A DNA stretch of 15,109 nt from Synergistaceae bacterium (GCA_017475805.1 JAFVEW010000251.1:1-15109), one strand, 5' to 3'. Positions 1-7,704 are shown, numbered from the stretch's first letter. Notes: generated by a model not told the origin, from the sequence alone. Program-made: numbers and translations.

Positions 1-141
1 AATAATTTATTTTATGTATAAATTTTTTAAGTGGGCTAAAATCCTGTTCAATAGACTGATCCACGAGAATATTTCTATCAGCCAAATACAAAATTTTGCT
101 TTTTAATCCTGAATGAAGAAGCCGATAAACAATTTGAAAAG
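1..141. repeat. Terminal direct repeat, left copy (circular overlap)
   Basis: These 141 bases recur without change at 14969-15109, the very end of the window. Both copies lie inside hsdR, and joining them keeps the hsdR frame open. This is best read as the overlap left when a circular molecule is written out linearly, not as a biological long terminal repeat. The circle would be 14,968 bp. Confidence 0.93.
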
Positions 142-715
142 CTGTATAAGTCTTGCCCGTACCTGTTGCCATTACAAGTAAAAGTCTATTCTGACCTTTT
201 GAAATAGCTTTTAGAACTCTATTAACGGCTATACGCTGATAAAAACGTGGCGGAAAAGTATTTTGCGATGAATAGAAAGGCTGATCAAGAATTTTCTTTT
301 CACCATCTGAAATTTTTGATTCTTTATAATAACGCTCTACTAATTGCTCTCTTGTAGGAAATTCACTCATACTAAATGAGCGTTCCACGCCAGTTAAATA
401 ATCAAATTCTTGAAAACCGAAACCGTTTGAAGAGTAAGCAAACGAAACTTCAAGTTTTTCAGCATACGTTTTAGCCTGTTGCAGCCCGTCTGAAATAGAA
501 TGTTCTGCATTTTTAGCTTCAATAACAGCTAAAGGTTCGTTAGCCGACATAAATAATAAATAATCAGCCCTCATAGGCTTTTCTCGTGAAGTTATATTTC
601 CGGCAAGCCTAATTCTTCCATTCGTGATTTGAGCTTCCATCGAAATAAATTCAGAAGGCCAGCCTTTTTGAACAGCAGGATTAATAAAACGTAATTTTAT
701 ATCTTCTTCAGTCAT
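1..715 (-). CDS. hsdR: Type I restriction enzyme R subunit, N-terminal part (continues across the circular join)
   Basis: This is the 5' part of hsdR. It starts at the ATG at 713-715 and runs off the window at base 1; the rest is at 13389-15109. Joined, the protein is 764 residues, the size of EcoEI-like (type IB) R subunits and shorter than the roughly 1,170 residues of EcoKI. This part holds the nuclease domain, with a PD-(D/E)xK signature at D51 and E66-A-K68. It also holds helicase motif I, ATGTGKT (183-189). HsdR translocates DNA with ATP and cleaves unmethylated DNA in complex with HsdM and HsdS. The ribosome site is weak (only AAG-rich sequence before the ATG). The gene follows the relaxase gene by 51 bases and has a possible promoter of its own at 745-750. 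A gene prediction on the linear window would miss this half. Confidence 0.9.
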   Translation of the reverse strand, partial: MTEEDIKLRFINPAVQKGWPSEFISMEAQITNGRIRLAGNITSREKPMRADYLLFMSANEPLAVIEAKNAEHSISDGLQQAKTYAEKLEVSFAYSSNGFGFQEFDYLTGVERSFSMSEFPTREQLVERYYKESKISDGEKKILDQPFYSSQNTFPPRFYQRIAVNRVLKAISKGQNRLLLVMATGTGKTYTAFQIVYRLLHSGLKSKILYLADRNILVDQSIEQDFSPLKKFIHKINY

Positions 716-744
716 TTTCTTAGAAAACTTTTATTTATATTTTA

Positions 745-750
745 ATTATA
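745..750 (-). promoter_or_regulatory. Possible -10 box for the hsd operon
   Basis: On the minus strand a perfect TATAAT lies between the relaxase stop (767) and the hsdR start (715). The -35 region at 17 bases' spacing (TTTTTG) is poor, so this may be a weak promoter, or hsdR may mostly be read through from the mob genes. No terminator separates them. Confidence 0.35.
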
Positions 751-766
751 CAGTTAATTTTCTCTT

Positions 767-2668
767 TCAAAAAATTTTTATAACTCGATAACACAATTTT
801 ACAAGATTAACTTTAGCTTTCTGATTATCATCACAATAAAAAACTTTTAACGCCTCTCCAACTTGGGGAGAAATTTCAAACTTATCTAACCTATGAACAA
901 AAAGACTGCGTTGACCAACCAACTGAACACAATATCCGCGCTCTTGATTCACATAAACTATTTTACCCCTGTAACTCTGATTATCTTTTCTTGGATTTAC
1001 ATATATTAAAGGATTTTCAACAAGATTTAACTTTTCAATTTCTTCAACAGTTACTGCCTTATAAGAAAAAAATTTTTCCCGATGTTCTTTTCTTTGGCGT
1101 TCAACTTCAGCTGCTAAATCTGGATTCGCTATTTTTAAGCCGTGCTTCACAGCAACTGAAACACACAGGGCTTTATATTCATCTGACCCATTAATTTGAG
1201 TCGCTCCCCATTTCGCATTGGCAAGCTGTAACGCTGATAAAACTGATTCTTCTGTCAAGTTTTTTTTATTCAAGACTATTCTCTTGCCCATATCCGAAAA
1301 ATCAGCCGTAAATTTTCCTGCTCGACAATATAATACACTGCCTCCCGATCCTCGTCGCGGAAAATAATCCCGCAAATCAAATTCTTTCGGAAGTTCCACA
1401 GAAGATATACCGCTCTGCGCTGGCGACAAAATGAAAGCTCCTGGAAAACGATATTTCCTGTAATCTTCTTCACGCTCCTGCTCTAAAAGCCATTTCTTAA
1501 AAGACGGAAATCTTTGAAGATAATGAGATTTTAACTCAAGCATTTCTTGCTTCTGTTCGTCCCTTAAATTTAATTGCTCCTTTTTATAAATAAAGGATAC
1601 TAAGTGCCTTAAATAATTCAGATCGCGACCTTTCCCTTCACAACTGCCGCTTTTCAACTCTCGCCATTTTAATTTTTGAACATCGTGCAAAGATTCTCGT
1701 TCTAATTTTTGCTGAAACCTTAAATTTTTTATCGCTGAATTTTTAGATTCTAAATATTTTTCTTTTTCTAATTGATAATCTTGCAACGAATTTTTTACAT
1801 CAGAAACAATAGAAGTTTTAATAAAAGATTTTTCTGAAATTTTAAGATTCTCATCAGGTGCATTATAAACTCCTAACCTGTGTTCAAGTTGTGTCAAACT
1901 ACATTTTCTTGACACGCTTGATAGTTTCAGAATAGTTCCACAGAAGTGCAAGATCGCACCTTTTCCGCGACGTTCTAAATACGCTCCTCGTTCAGATAAC
2001 TTACTGTGAAGATTTTTCCAAGTGTCTGCAGACTCCAAAATCGGTAAAATTTCACGTTTAGCAATTCTTTCGATGCTTTCAGAGCCGGTATGAGCTTCAA
2101 TATCTCGAGCCTTTTGTGAAAGTTTTGAATCAGCTCTCATTTCAATTTTTTCATGAATATTTCCCGAACTGTCAACAACATAACGCCCGCTCTGTTCAAT
2201 CTCCCATCCCTGAGTAAATTCGATTTTTCGGGCTGCTCTTTCGAGTGCTTTTTTAGTCCAGCCTTGCGCAGGCCGAACAGCCTTAAAAGTTTCCGGCGAT
2301 ATTCTATTCACGACAACATGAACATGTAAATTTTCCGTATCCTTTTGCAACGCCCATAAGGATTGACAGTCCTCTAAATTTAATTCTCTAAGAGCAATTT
2401 CTACTGCTTCATCGACTTGCTCGTTTGTCGGACTTTCATATGAACGCCACGACAATATAAAATGGAGCGCAGGATTTTTACTTCGGACATTCTCATACGA
2501 TAATCCTTCCATTTCAAGATACGCTCTTTCAGGCGGAGAATTTAAGTTTTTCATTCCGACATGAATGACAGCATTTTTTTCATGTCCTGTTATACCAAGA
2601 CAATAATTTATTAACGCCTTAAAATTCGTTTTGCTGTCGCGCCTACGATATGGAATTTTCGTTATCAC
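767..2668 (-). CDS. mobA: MobA/TraI-type relaxase (MOBP-like) with LPD7 and KfrB-like C-terminal domains
   Basis: A 633-residue DNA relaxase that should nick oriT, become covalently joined to the 5' end and lead the strand into a recipient. The N-terminal domain has a candidate catalytic Tyr (ALINYCLG, Y22), an LHFILSW block around H69, and the metal-binding histidine motif HVHVVVNR (115-122). A charged, coiled-coil-like stretch covers about 295-405. Residues about 425-525 match an LPD7-type domain (NAKWGATQINGSDEYKALCV, then HGLKIANPDL). Residues about 545-625 look like a KfrB domain (YRGKIVYVNQERGYCVQLVG). The start is a GTG at 2668 behind AAGGAGTG, inside the end of the accessory gene, with a 26-base overlap. 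No coupling protein or type IV secretion genes are present, so the element depends on a helper for transfer. Confidence 0.88.
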   Translation of the reverse strand: MITKIPYRRRDSKTNFKALINYCLGITGHEKNAVIHVGMKNLNSPPERAYLEMEGLSYENVRSKNPALHFILSWRSYESPTNEQVDEAVEIALRELNLEDCQSLWALQKDTENLHVHVVVNRISPETFKAVRPAQGWTKKALERAARKIEFTQGWEIEQSGRYVVDSSGNIHEKIEMRADSKLSQKARDIEAHTGSESIERIAKREILPILESADTWKNLHSKLSERGAYLERRGKGAILHFCGTILKLSSVSRKCSLTQLEHRLGVYNAPDENLKISEKSFIKTSIVSDVKNSLQDYQLEKEKYLESKNSAIKNLRFQQKLERESLHDVQKLKWRELKSGSCEGKGRDLNYLRHLVSFIYKKEQLNLRDEQKQEMLELKSHYLQRFPSFKKWLLEQEREEDYRKYRFPGAFILSPAQSGISSVELPKEFDLRDYFPRRGSGGSVLYCRAGKFTADFSDMGKRIVLNKKNLTEESVLSALQLANAKWGATQINGSDEYKALCVSVAVKHGLKIANPDLAAEVERQRKEHREKFFSYKAVTVEEIEKLNLVENPLIYVNPRKDNQSYRGKIVYVNQERGYCVQLVGQRSLFVHRLDKFEISPQVGEALKVFYCDDNQKAKVNLVKLCYRVIKIF

Positions 2669-2966
2669 TCAAAACACTCCTTTCTAAGCCTTCAATAAAT
2701 TTATTAATATTATTCAGAGTAATTTTTATTTCTTCGCTATACATTCCATTTGAGGCATTAAAAATTTTTTTCAAAAGTCCTCCCTGTCGTCTTAATTCTG
2801 AAATCATTTTTACATCAACTACAGAATCGACTCGACGGCCTAACGCTCTTCGGCGGACATACTCCGACACCGATAACCCGGACGCTTCTGCCCGCTCTTG
2901 AATTTCTTGACGTTCTTCTATCGTTACTCGAAAATCAACTCGACTTTCAAGATTCTCTCGTTTCAT
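2643..2966 (-). CDS. mobC: Relaxosome accessory protein, ribbon-helix-helix (MobC/TraJ-like)
   Basis: A 107-residue protein. The N-terminal half is a ribbon-helix-helix DNA-binding domain (about residues 9-44: a beta strand DFRVTIEE, helix ERQEIQERAEASG, then LSVSEYVRRRALG). The C-terminal half has the ELRRQGGLLKKIFN segment typical of MobC-family proteins. Such proteins bind oriT, help the relaxase open the strands and often repress their own promoter. The start is an ATG after GAGGAGTG. Its end overlaps the relaxase start by 26 bases, so the two are translationally coupled. The candidate oriT and the promoter lie just upstream. Which named subfamily it belongs to (MobC, or TraJ of P-type plasmids) is not certain. 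Confidence 0.8.
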   Translation of the reverse strand: MKRENLESRVDFRVTIEERQEIQERAEASGLSVSEYVRRRALGRRVDSVVDVKMISELRRQGGLLKKIFNASNGMYSEEIKITLNNINKFIEGLERSVLSDNENSIS

Positions 2967-3002
2967 TTTTCACTCCTCTAAAAATCTTTTTCAAAATAAA
3001 GG

Positions 3003-3100
3003 GTTCGGGAAATATGTCCCCGACAAGCTAACGCGAGAAACTTCTTAAAAGTTGATTGCGTTATATGCTCTTGTTCTACAAACAACGAAGTTACTTTGTA
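3003..3100. other. oriT: Candidate origin of transfer (oriT): three inverted repeats
   Basis: Three inverted repeats are packed just upstream of the mob genes. The first is GTTCGGG(8 nt)CCCCGAC at 3003-3024, an imperfect stem. The second has TAACGC (3029-3034) pairing with GCGTTA (3058-3063) around an inner stem AACTT/AAGTT (3039-3043 and 3049-3053). The third is TACAAA...TTTGTA at 3077-3100. Position and structure fit an oriT. I could not find an RP4/R64-style ATCCTG nic core here, so the nick position is unknown. Confidence 0.5.
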
Positions 3101-3145
3101 CGACAATAGCCTGCTTGCTTATTATTATCTTTATTTTTTGCTGTT

Positions 3146-3174
3146 ATTATATCACAAAGAAATCAGTCAGCCAA
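3146..3174 (-). promoter_or_regulatory. Sigma-70-type promoter for the mob genes
   Basis: On the minus strand TTGGCT (3169-3174) and a perfect TATAAT (3146-3151) are separated by exactly 17 bases. Transcription would start near 3139 and pass through the candidate oriT into the accessory protein and relaxase genes. The inverted repeats at 3077-3100 lie just downstream of the start, where a bound relaxosome protein could repress it. Confidence 0.6.
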
Positions 3175-3710
3175 ATATCGTTTTGTGGTTAAAGAAGATG
3201 TCCGTCTAAATAAAGAAAGTCGTTACAAAATAGAAATAAAAATCTTCAAACTGTTCATCGAAAATCATATCCGTCAGAGGTAAAACAGCGATCAAAAAGT
3301 ATTCCTGAAGAACATAACACGAACGAAGAAATAACTCTCAACAAATCACCATGCTGAAGCCCTGTTGAATGTCAATAAATGCATATCAAAATGCAACAAA
3401 AAACTCTTTAACGTTCTTCAAAAATCTTTTCAAAAAACGAATAGAAGTTCATCAAAAATTTATCAGGCAGTTCATATAACATTTCATGAAATTATCACGC
3501 CCATAAAGAAAAAAATTATTATCAGTTTTTATGTCAGAGTAATGTCAACATTCCGACTGAATGACACACGAAAAAAAAGATAATTATCATTAGTCTGAGG
3601 GCAAATTTCATATTCAAATGTTGAACATCTGACATAAAAAATTATCGTCAAGACGGTCTTTGAAGTTACCTTTGAGTCTGCTCCTTGTCATGATTACGAT
3701 ACTATGCAAA
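3175..3710. other. AT-rich intergenic stretch without a convincing gene
   Basis: No open frame here has a ribosome site or protein-like composition. The only longer frame (3365-3583, plus) starts at a TTG without a Shine-Dalgarno site and looks random. Small palindromes are visible, such as ATGTTGAACAT (about 3619-3629) and GATAATTATC (about 3580-3589), but none has an evident role. It may be decayed sequence or part of the transfer-origin region. Confidence 0.5.
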
Positions 3711-3769
3711 CCACGAAAAAACGACTGAAATTTATAATCATATTTTATAAAAATTCTCATAAATTTCAG
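3711..3769 (-). terminator. Intrinsic terminator after the primase-helicase gene
   Basis: Eleven-base perfect inverted repeats CTGAAATTTAT (3725-3735) and ATAAATTTCAG (3759-3769) are separated by 23 bases. On the minus strand the stem is followed by TCGTTTTTTC. The stem starts 11 bases after the stop codon. It is AT-rich with a long loop, so it is probably only moderately strong. Confidence 0.5.
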
Positions 3770-3780
3770 AAAAAATTACT

Positions 3781-5754
3781 TCAAAAGGCTTCTTTCTGAG
3801 GTCTGAAGTAATTAAACGCCGGGAAAAAATCAAAAAGTAAATTACCTTTCAATCCGTTACGATTCTTCAAAATTTTAAGCTGCATATCCTGACTGCTAAA
3901 ATTACGCGCAGCCTCTTCCATCATTTTTCTAACTTCACGAAGTCGTTTTGACCTTACGATGTCAGACTCATTATCACGATAATCCCAGCCGTTATATTGC
4001 AAGCCTATTAAAACGTCAGAAGAATATTCAATTGCTCCAGACTCTTTGAATGATGCCATGCTGACAGGAACAGAATAACTCTCACGGTTAAAAGATGAAA
4101 CACCAAGCACAGGAATATTAAAATCACGGCTTAATCTTTTAAGCTCAGTGATATTTTTATCAACGTTTTGTTTGTCTGTCATCTTTATCGAATACGGAGC
4201 AAGAATTTGAAGATAGTCTATTATTACAATAGGCGTAGTACCATTCGTAAATTTTCTAAATTCTTCAAGTTTTTCCTTAATATGAGAAATTCCAACGTTG
4301 CCTATGCCTTCAGTGATGTAAATGTTACGACCCCAATCCGAATATTCATTCATAGATTCCGCAATTATCCTACTGTCAAATTCATTATTATAACTGCCTA
4401 ATAAGACGCTTCGAGTCGTTTTCGCATAAACAGTAGATTTATATTCAGAGAGGCTTTTAACAAAAGACATTCGGCTTAAAGTCTTCGCAATCAATTCAAA
4501 TCTTGACATTTCAAGACTAAAAATCAAAACTCCATGACCTGACTTTGCTATATTGTCGGCAATCTGCAAAACTAAAGTCGTCTTTCCTAACGAACTGTTC
4601 GCTCCAATGACATAAAGTCCGGGATATAATCCTCCGTCAAGAAGTTTATCAAGATTCTCGAAACCTGTCGAAATTCCTCCAGATTTATTTTTCAAAACGA
4701 ACTCCGCAAAATCATTCAAACATTGAGCTCCACTTTCGTTCTGTAAGTTATTTTGCTCGGAAACTTGACTTTCTTCTATTAAATCTGTAAAATTAAAATT
4801 TTCTACATCATTAACCCACGCAATAAAATTTACGCGATCCGCCATCAAGAATTCATTAGCGTCCTTAAAGGATTCAGGTAAAGCATAATGCCTATAAGAA
4901 AAAAATCCCAGATTTCTAAGAGCTTCAATAAGTTTCTTCTCGGATTGTCGACCTCTCTCATCATTATCAAGCTGAATTATCAAAGGAACTTTCGGCAACT
5001 CCGCTTTAACGGCTTCAATTAATTTTCCTATATTTGCAACGCTTCCCAATCCTACGGCTTGACCTCCTGCGTCAATAATTGAAAGAGCGTCAATCTCTCC
5101 TTCAACGATAAAAACGGGCTTCAAATTCTGCCTTAATGCGCTGGAATTAAATAACCGTGTCTTTCCGACCCGCATTTTTGAATATTTAGTTTGTTGCTCC
5201 GTTAAATCCGACCTCGTATCGCGTGCGAGATAACCGCCTGACCATACAGGAATTATAAGACGTGGTGAAGTCGGAGCATGGGGTTTTGCTCTCCAGTCAG
5301 GAATAAATCCGACATGAAATTTTTTCAAAGTTTCAAGGCTTATTCCTCTGTGATAATCCGTTTGATTTAAATTAGAGGCAGCTTGTTTATAAAAATTTGT
5401 GAAGTCTTGAACTTTAACAGACTGACTCTGTATCTCAGGCTTCGAACTTGGACTAACATAATTAACCGTAACTCTAAAAAGCTCACAAGCCTTATTAAAA
5501 ATTTCATTGAAGTCTGTCAGATTAAATTGCCTTCCGATGATTTCAAAAATATCGGCGTTCTTAAAACAATCTCCGCCCCAACAGGTGAAGTGTCCTTTGT
5601 CTTTCGGATTTTCTGTTATCCCCGTGCCGTTCACGCCTCCGCCACTTCCGCATATAGGACAGATATAGCCTTTACCGCTTCGATCACGCTGAAAATAATA
5701 TGTAGCGTGTTCTTTAATATAACGTTCAGCGTCTTCCCGAAATTCTCTGCTCAT
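3781..5754 (-). CDS. Bifunctional primase-helicase: CHC2-like zinc finger, TOPRIM, DnaB-type helicase
   Basis: A 657-residue replication protein built like phage T7 gp4. Counting from a TTG one codon upstream, the zinc finger is CPIC (33-36) plus CWGGDC (59-64). The TOPRIM primase core is FIVEGEIDALS (216-226) with the acidic pair in QLDNDERGR (262-270). The RecA-like DnaB helicase begins near 360 with Walker A GANSSLGKT (385-393), followed by SLEMS and the Walker B strand IVIIDYLQI. It should unwind the plasmid and make primers, freeing replication from host DnaB/DnaG. ATG at 5754 is chosen, with AAGGAGGTGA ten bases ahead; the TTG at 5757 is possible. It shares a strand with the initiator gene, and the iteron and hairpin region lies between them. 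A terminator follows. Confidence 0.88.
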   Translation of the reverse strand: MSREFREDAERYIKEHATYYFQRDRSGKGYICPICGSGGGVNGTGITENPKDKGHFTCWGGDCFKNADIFEIIGRQFNLTDFNEIFNKACELFRVTVNYVSPSSKPEIQSQSVKVQDFTNFYKQAASNLNQTDYHRGISLETLKKFHVGFIPDWRAKPHAPTSPRLIIPVWSGGYLARDTRSDLTEQQTKYSKMRVGKTRLFNSSALRQNLKPVFIVEGEIDALSIIDAGGQAVGLGSVANIGKLIEAVKAELPKVPLIIQLDNDERGRQSEKKLIEALRNLGFFSYRHYALPESFKDANEFLMADRVNFIAWVNDVENFNFTDLIEESQVSEQNNLQNESGAQCLNDFAEFVLKNKSGGISTGFENLDKLLDGGLYPGLYVIGANSSLGKTTLVLQIADNIAKSGHGVLIFSLEMSRFELIAKTLSRMSFVKSLSEYKSTVYAKTTRSVLLGSYNNEFDSRIIAESMNEYSDWGRNIYITEGIGNVGISHIKEKLEEFRKFTNGTTPIVIIDYLQILAPYSIKMTDKQNVDKNITELKRLSRDFNIPVLGVSSFNRESYSVPVSMASFKESGAIEYSSDVLIGLQYNGWDYRDNESDIVRSKRLREVRKMMEEAARNFSSQDMQLKILKNRNGLKGNLLFDFFPAFNYFRPQKEAF

Positions 5755-5866
5755 CAAAAGTTCACCTCCTTCATTTCGTTATTTTTAATATTTTTAAGTT
5801 AATCTTGCCTTTAAGAAAGAACTTTTTCTGCCTGTAAAGAAAAATTTATGTTTTTTCTGTTATTTT

Positions 5867-5940
5867 GCGGCTCGTTGGCCGCTAATAAGCCTTTGTCCTG
5901 TTATAGCCGACCAACGAGTCGGCGTCTTATTTTTTTCTCT
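5867..5940 (+). terminator. Paired hairpins with complementary loops, the second terminator-like
   Basis: Hairpin A is GCGGC-TCGTTG-GCCGC (5867-5882). Hairpin B is GCCGAC-CAACGA-GTCGGC (5906-5923), followed on the plus strand by GTCTTATTTTTTTC, an intrinsic-terminator shape. The two 6-base loops are exact reverse complements. A longer pairing of CTCGTTGG (5871-5878) with CCAACGAG (5911-5918) would exclude both short hairpins. No plus-strand protein gene precedes this, so a short antisense RNA to the primase-helicase leader, or a structural replication element, are the likely roles. This is inference from structure only. Confidence 0.55.
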
Positions 5941-6016
5941 AAGTCAAAGATGAGAAATTTTTTCTTTATAGGCACTCTTTAATTTTTTCTTTCGAGGGCG
6001 CGGGGAATATTATAAA

Positions 6017-6049
6017 CACGTCGCCCCATCTTTATTTGGGGCGCACGTG
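6017..6049. other. GC-rich hairpin in the origin region
   Basis: The stem CGCCCCA (6022-6028) pairs with TGGGGCG (6037-6043). An outer CACG/CGTG pair extends it across a small bulge. It stands out in AT-rich surroundings and has no T-tract in either direction, so it is unlikely to be a simple terminator. It could be a primase loading or single-strand initiation site. Confidence 0.4.
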
Positions 6050-6095
6050 AGCTAAACGTACTGAGAGTACTAAAAGTACTCAAAATTTTTAGCTC
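6049..6095. other. Large compound hairpin in the origin region
   Basis: An outer stem GAGCTAAA (6049-6056) pairs with TTTAGCTC (6088-6095). Inside is a second perfect stem, GAGTACT (6065-6071) with AGTACTC (6075-6081), around a 3-base loop. It follows the GC-rich hairpin directly and sits 35 bases before the first iteron. Its placement suggests a role in replication initiation, not transcription stop. Confidence 0.45.
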
Positions 6096-6130
6096 TGTAA
6101 AGTGGCTTAAATACTGAAAAATTTTTTGAG

Positions 6131-6342
6131 TTTGCGTATGGAACTTACACCTTTGCGTATGGAACTTACACCTTTGCGTACGCGACTTACACCTTTGCGT
6201 ATGGAACTTACACCTTTTGCATAAATTACTTATACATGAGTGCTAAAATTAGCACTATTGAAAATATGGATGTATATTGTTTTTATAACTTTTCGTGTTT
6301 TTTGCGTATGGAACTTACACCTTCACGTACGGAACTTACACC
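6131..6342. other. oriV: Iteron-type replication origin (oriV), six 21-bp repeats
   Basis: Six direct repeats of 21 bp share the core GCGTATGGAACTTACACC. Four are head to tail at 6131-6151, 6152-6172, 6173-6193 and 6194-6214. Two more are at 6301-6321 and 6322-6342. The third and sixth are variants (GCGTACGCGACTTACACC and ACGTACGGAACTTACACC). Between the groups is an 86-bp AT-rich stretch with the inverted repeat GTGCTAA-AA-TTAGCAC (6240-6255), a likely melting region. Two turns of helix per unit, so all sites face the same side of the DNA, is classic for initiator binding. The array ends nine bases from the 3' end of the initiator gene, whereas iterons often lie upstream of rep. Confidence 0.85.
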
Positions 6343-6351
6343 TTTATAAGT

Positions 6352-7614
6352 TTAGTTATTATCTGTGTTTTTCTTGTTTTTTTGTTTGATTTGAAGTTTT
6401 TTTATTTTTTCTGCTTTCTTTTCTTGGATTTCTATAGTTCTAATTTTGGAGGTTTCGTAATCGTTTAATTCAAATTTCAAAATCAGAGAAATGAATTTCT
6501 CGTAGTTGTCGATTGCTCCTGCTCTTATTTCTTGATCTGTGATTTCTATTCCGCCTGAATAGCAATATCTCCAGTCTTTAAGGAATCCGCATTCTATAAG
6601 TTTGTCTAAGGCGTTTTCAAAAAGTTCTTTAACGTGTGCTTCCCAGCTCCATCTATGTTCTTTTAATTCATCGTAGGTTGGGAATGAAGTGCATTTTAAG
6701 ATTGTTTCTACTCTTAATTTTCCTTCTGTCTGTCGGATGACGTTATTATCTTGACTGTAATGAATGCACATGGCTTCGCCAATTGCAAAGGCGTTATAAT
6801 CCCTGTCGTCAAGTTTATAGAGTGATCGTGGATAATTTATCAGCGGTAGTGATGTGAGATATTCAGCCATGCTTATTGTAAACTCGATTCTGAGTGAATT
6901 TCCTTTTAGGTCGTATTTTCCGATGTAATTCATTCCGCTGTAATTTCTTTCTTGTCCTTTAATTTTTTCTGTCCACGTTATGTTTGAAGTCAGCAATATA
7001 TTTAAGGAGTTTTTTAGCTTACGTCTAAAATTTTTCATTGCGTCGTTTGAAGTTGTTTTAACTCCGTTGGCTGTGGCAAAGTCTTTAACGTCAAGGAGAA
7101 TTCTGCAGTTTGCTTTGTTTCCTTTTGCGTTTGAACTGTTTCTTTTTGTAAATTCTGCTACGGCGTATCTAAAAATTTTGGCTGTTCCTACACCTATATT
7201 TTGGATGCTCTCAGAGGTAAAGATATTCACGCCTTCTATATTTAATGTCCTTGTTGCTATGTCGAATTCGCCTTTTGTTTTTGCTCGTCCTAATACATTT
7301 GTAGCTTTGCCGCTGAACATATGTTGAAGGGGCTTGACGGCTGGGAGCTGGCGGTAGGCCTCTGACTTTACGGGCTTTTCTTCTTTTTCTTCGGCCTTAT
7401 CACGTATTTCGTTTCGATCGTCTTCAGGACTATTTCCGCCGGAGCGTCCCTCAGTGCTTTGCGCCGATTTTTTTTTTGACGCGGTTAATTCGCCGTTCTC
7501 GTCCAAACGCCCGAGACATTTCGATTTTTTCTTTACTTTGCCGTTATCGCGGTAGCTTGTAATTTCGTAAAGATACTTTCTTCCGTTAATATTTTTTGTT
7601 ACAATAAAGCTCAT
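6352..7614 (-). CDS. rep: Plasmid replication initiator protein
   Basis: A 420-residue protein, called an initiator mainly because a six-copy iteron array abuts its 3' end and a primase-helicase follows. The N-terminus (1-36, INGRKYLYEITSYRDNGKVK then LG) resembles the short N-terminal domain of IS1634-type transposases. A low-complexity, charged linker (about 45-85) follows. The main domain (about 95-365) is predicted mixed alpha/beta, with two likely winged-helix units (around FATANGVKTTSNDAMKNF and YDELKEHRWSWEAHVKELF). The C-terminus (390-420) is lysine-rich. The ATG at 7614 has AAAGGAGA six bases ahead and a TATAAT promoter flanked by operator-like sites. I do not recognise a precise Rep family, so the role is an inference from context plus fold-like features. 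Confidence 0.7.
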   Translation of the reverse strand: MSFIVTKNINGRKYLYEITSYRDNGKVKKKSKCLGRLDENGELTASKKKSAQSTEGRSGGNSPEDDRNEIRDKAEEKEEKPVKSEAYRQLPAVKPLQHMFSGKATNVLGRAKTKGEFDIATRTLNIEGVNIFTSESIQNIGVGTAKIFRYAVAEFTKRNSSNAKGNKANCRILLDVKDFATANGVKTTSNDAMKNFRRKLKNSLNILLTSNITWTEKIKGQERNYSGMNYIGKYDLKGNSLRIEFTISMAEYLTSLPLINYPRSLYKLDDRDYNAFAIGEAMCIHYSQDNNVIRQTEGKLRVETILKCTSFPTYDELKEHRWSWEAHVKELFENALDKLIECGFLKDWRYCYSGGIEITDQEIRAGAIDNYEKFISLILKFELNDYETSKIRTIEIQEKKAEKIKKLQIKQKNKKNTDNN

Positions 7615-7634
7615 AAAAAATTCTCCTTTATAAT

Positions 7635-7704
7635 TTTTAACACCACACGAAATTATACAGGGAATTTTATTTTTTTACTACCACTTTTAACACCACGTGG
7701 TGTT
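7635..7704 (-). promoter_or_regulatory. rep promoter with palindromic operator and half-site
   Basis: On the minus strand a perfect TATAAT (7652-7657) lies 38 bases before the rep start, with a weak -35. A perfect 16-bp palindrome AACACCACGTGGTGTT (7689-7704) sits about 45-60 bases upstream of the likely start point. A half-site AACACCAC (7639-7646) sits on the start point itself. The two copies of TTTTAACACCAC begin exactly 50 bp apart. This layout suggests an autoregulated promoter, possibly by looping. The motif is unrelated to the iterons, so it may be read by another domain or another protein. Confidence 0.6.

Noticed and set aside
1..141. Terminal repeat as a biological long terminal repeat or transposon end
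   Set aside because: Both copies are coding sequence of hsdR and the gene is continuous when they are merged, so an assembly overlap of a circle explains it fully.
3365..3583. 72-codon plus-strand frame
   Set aside because: It starts at TTG with no ribosome site and has AT-rich, lysine-heavy random-looking content.
5383..5802. 139-codon plus-strand frame opposite the primase-helicase
   Set aside because: It lies almost wholly on the opposite strand of a well-supported gene and shows no domain or start signal.
6230..6237. Possible DnaA box (TTATACAT) between the iteron groups
   Set aside because: It matches the TTATCCACA consensus too poorly to call in AT-rich DNA.
6131..6342. Repeat array as a CRISPR
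   Set aside because: The repeats are head to tail with no unique spacers of constant size, next to a rep gene; they are iterons.
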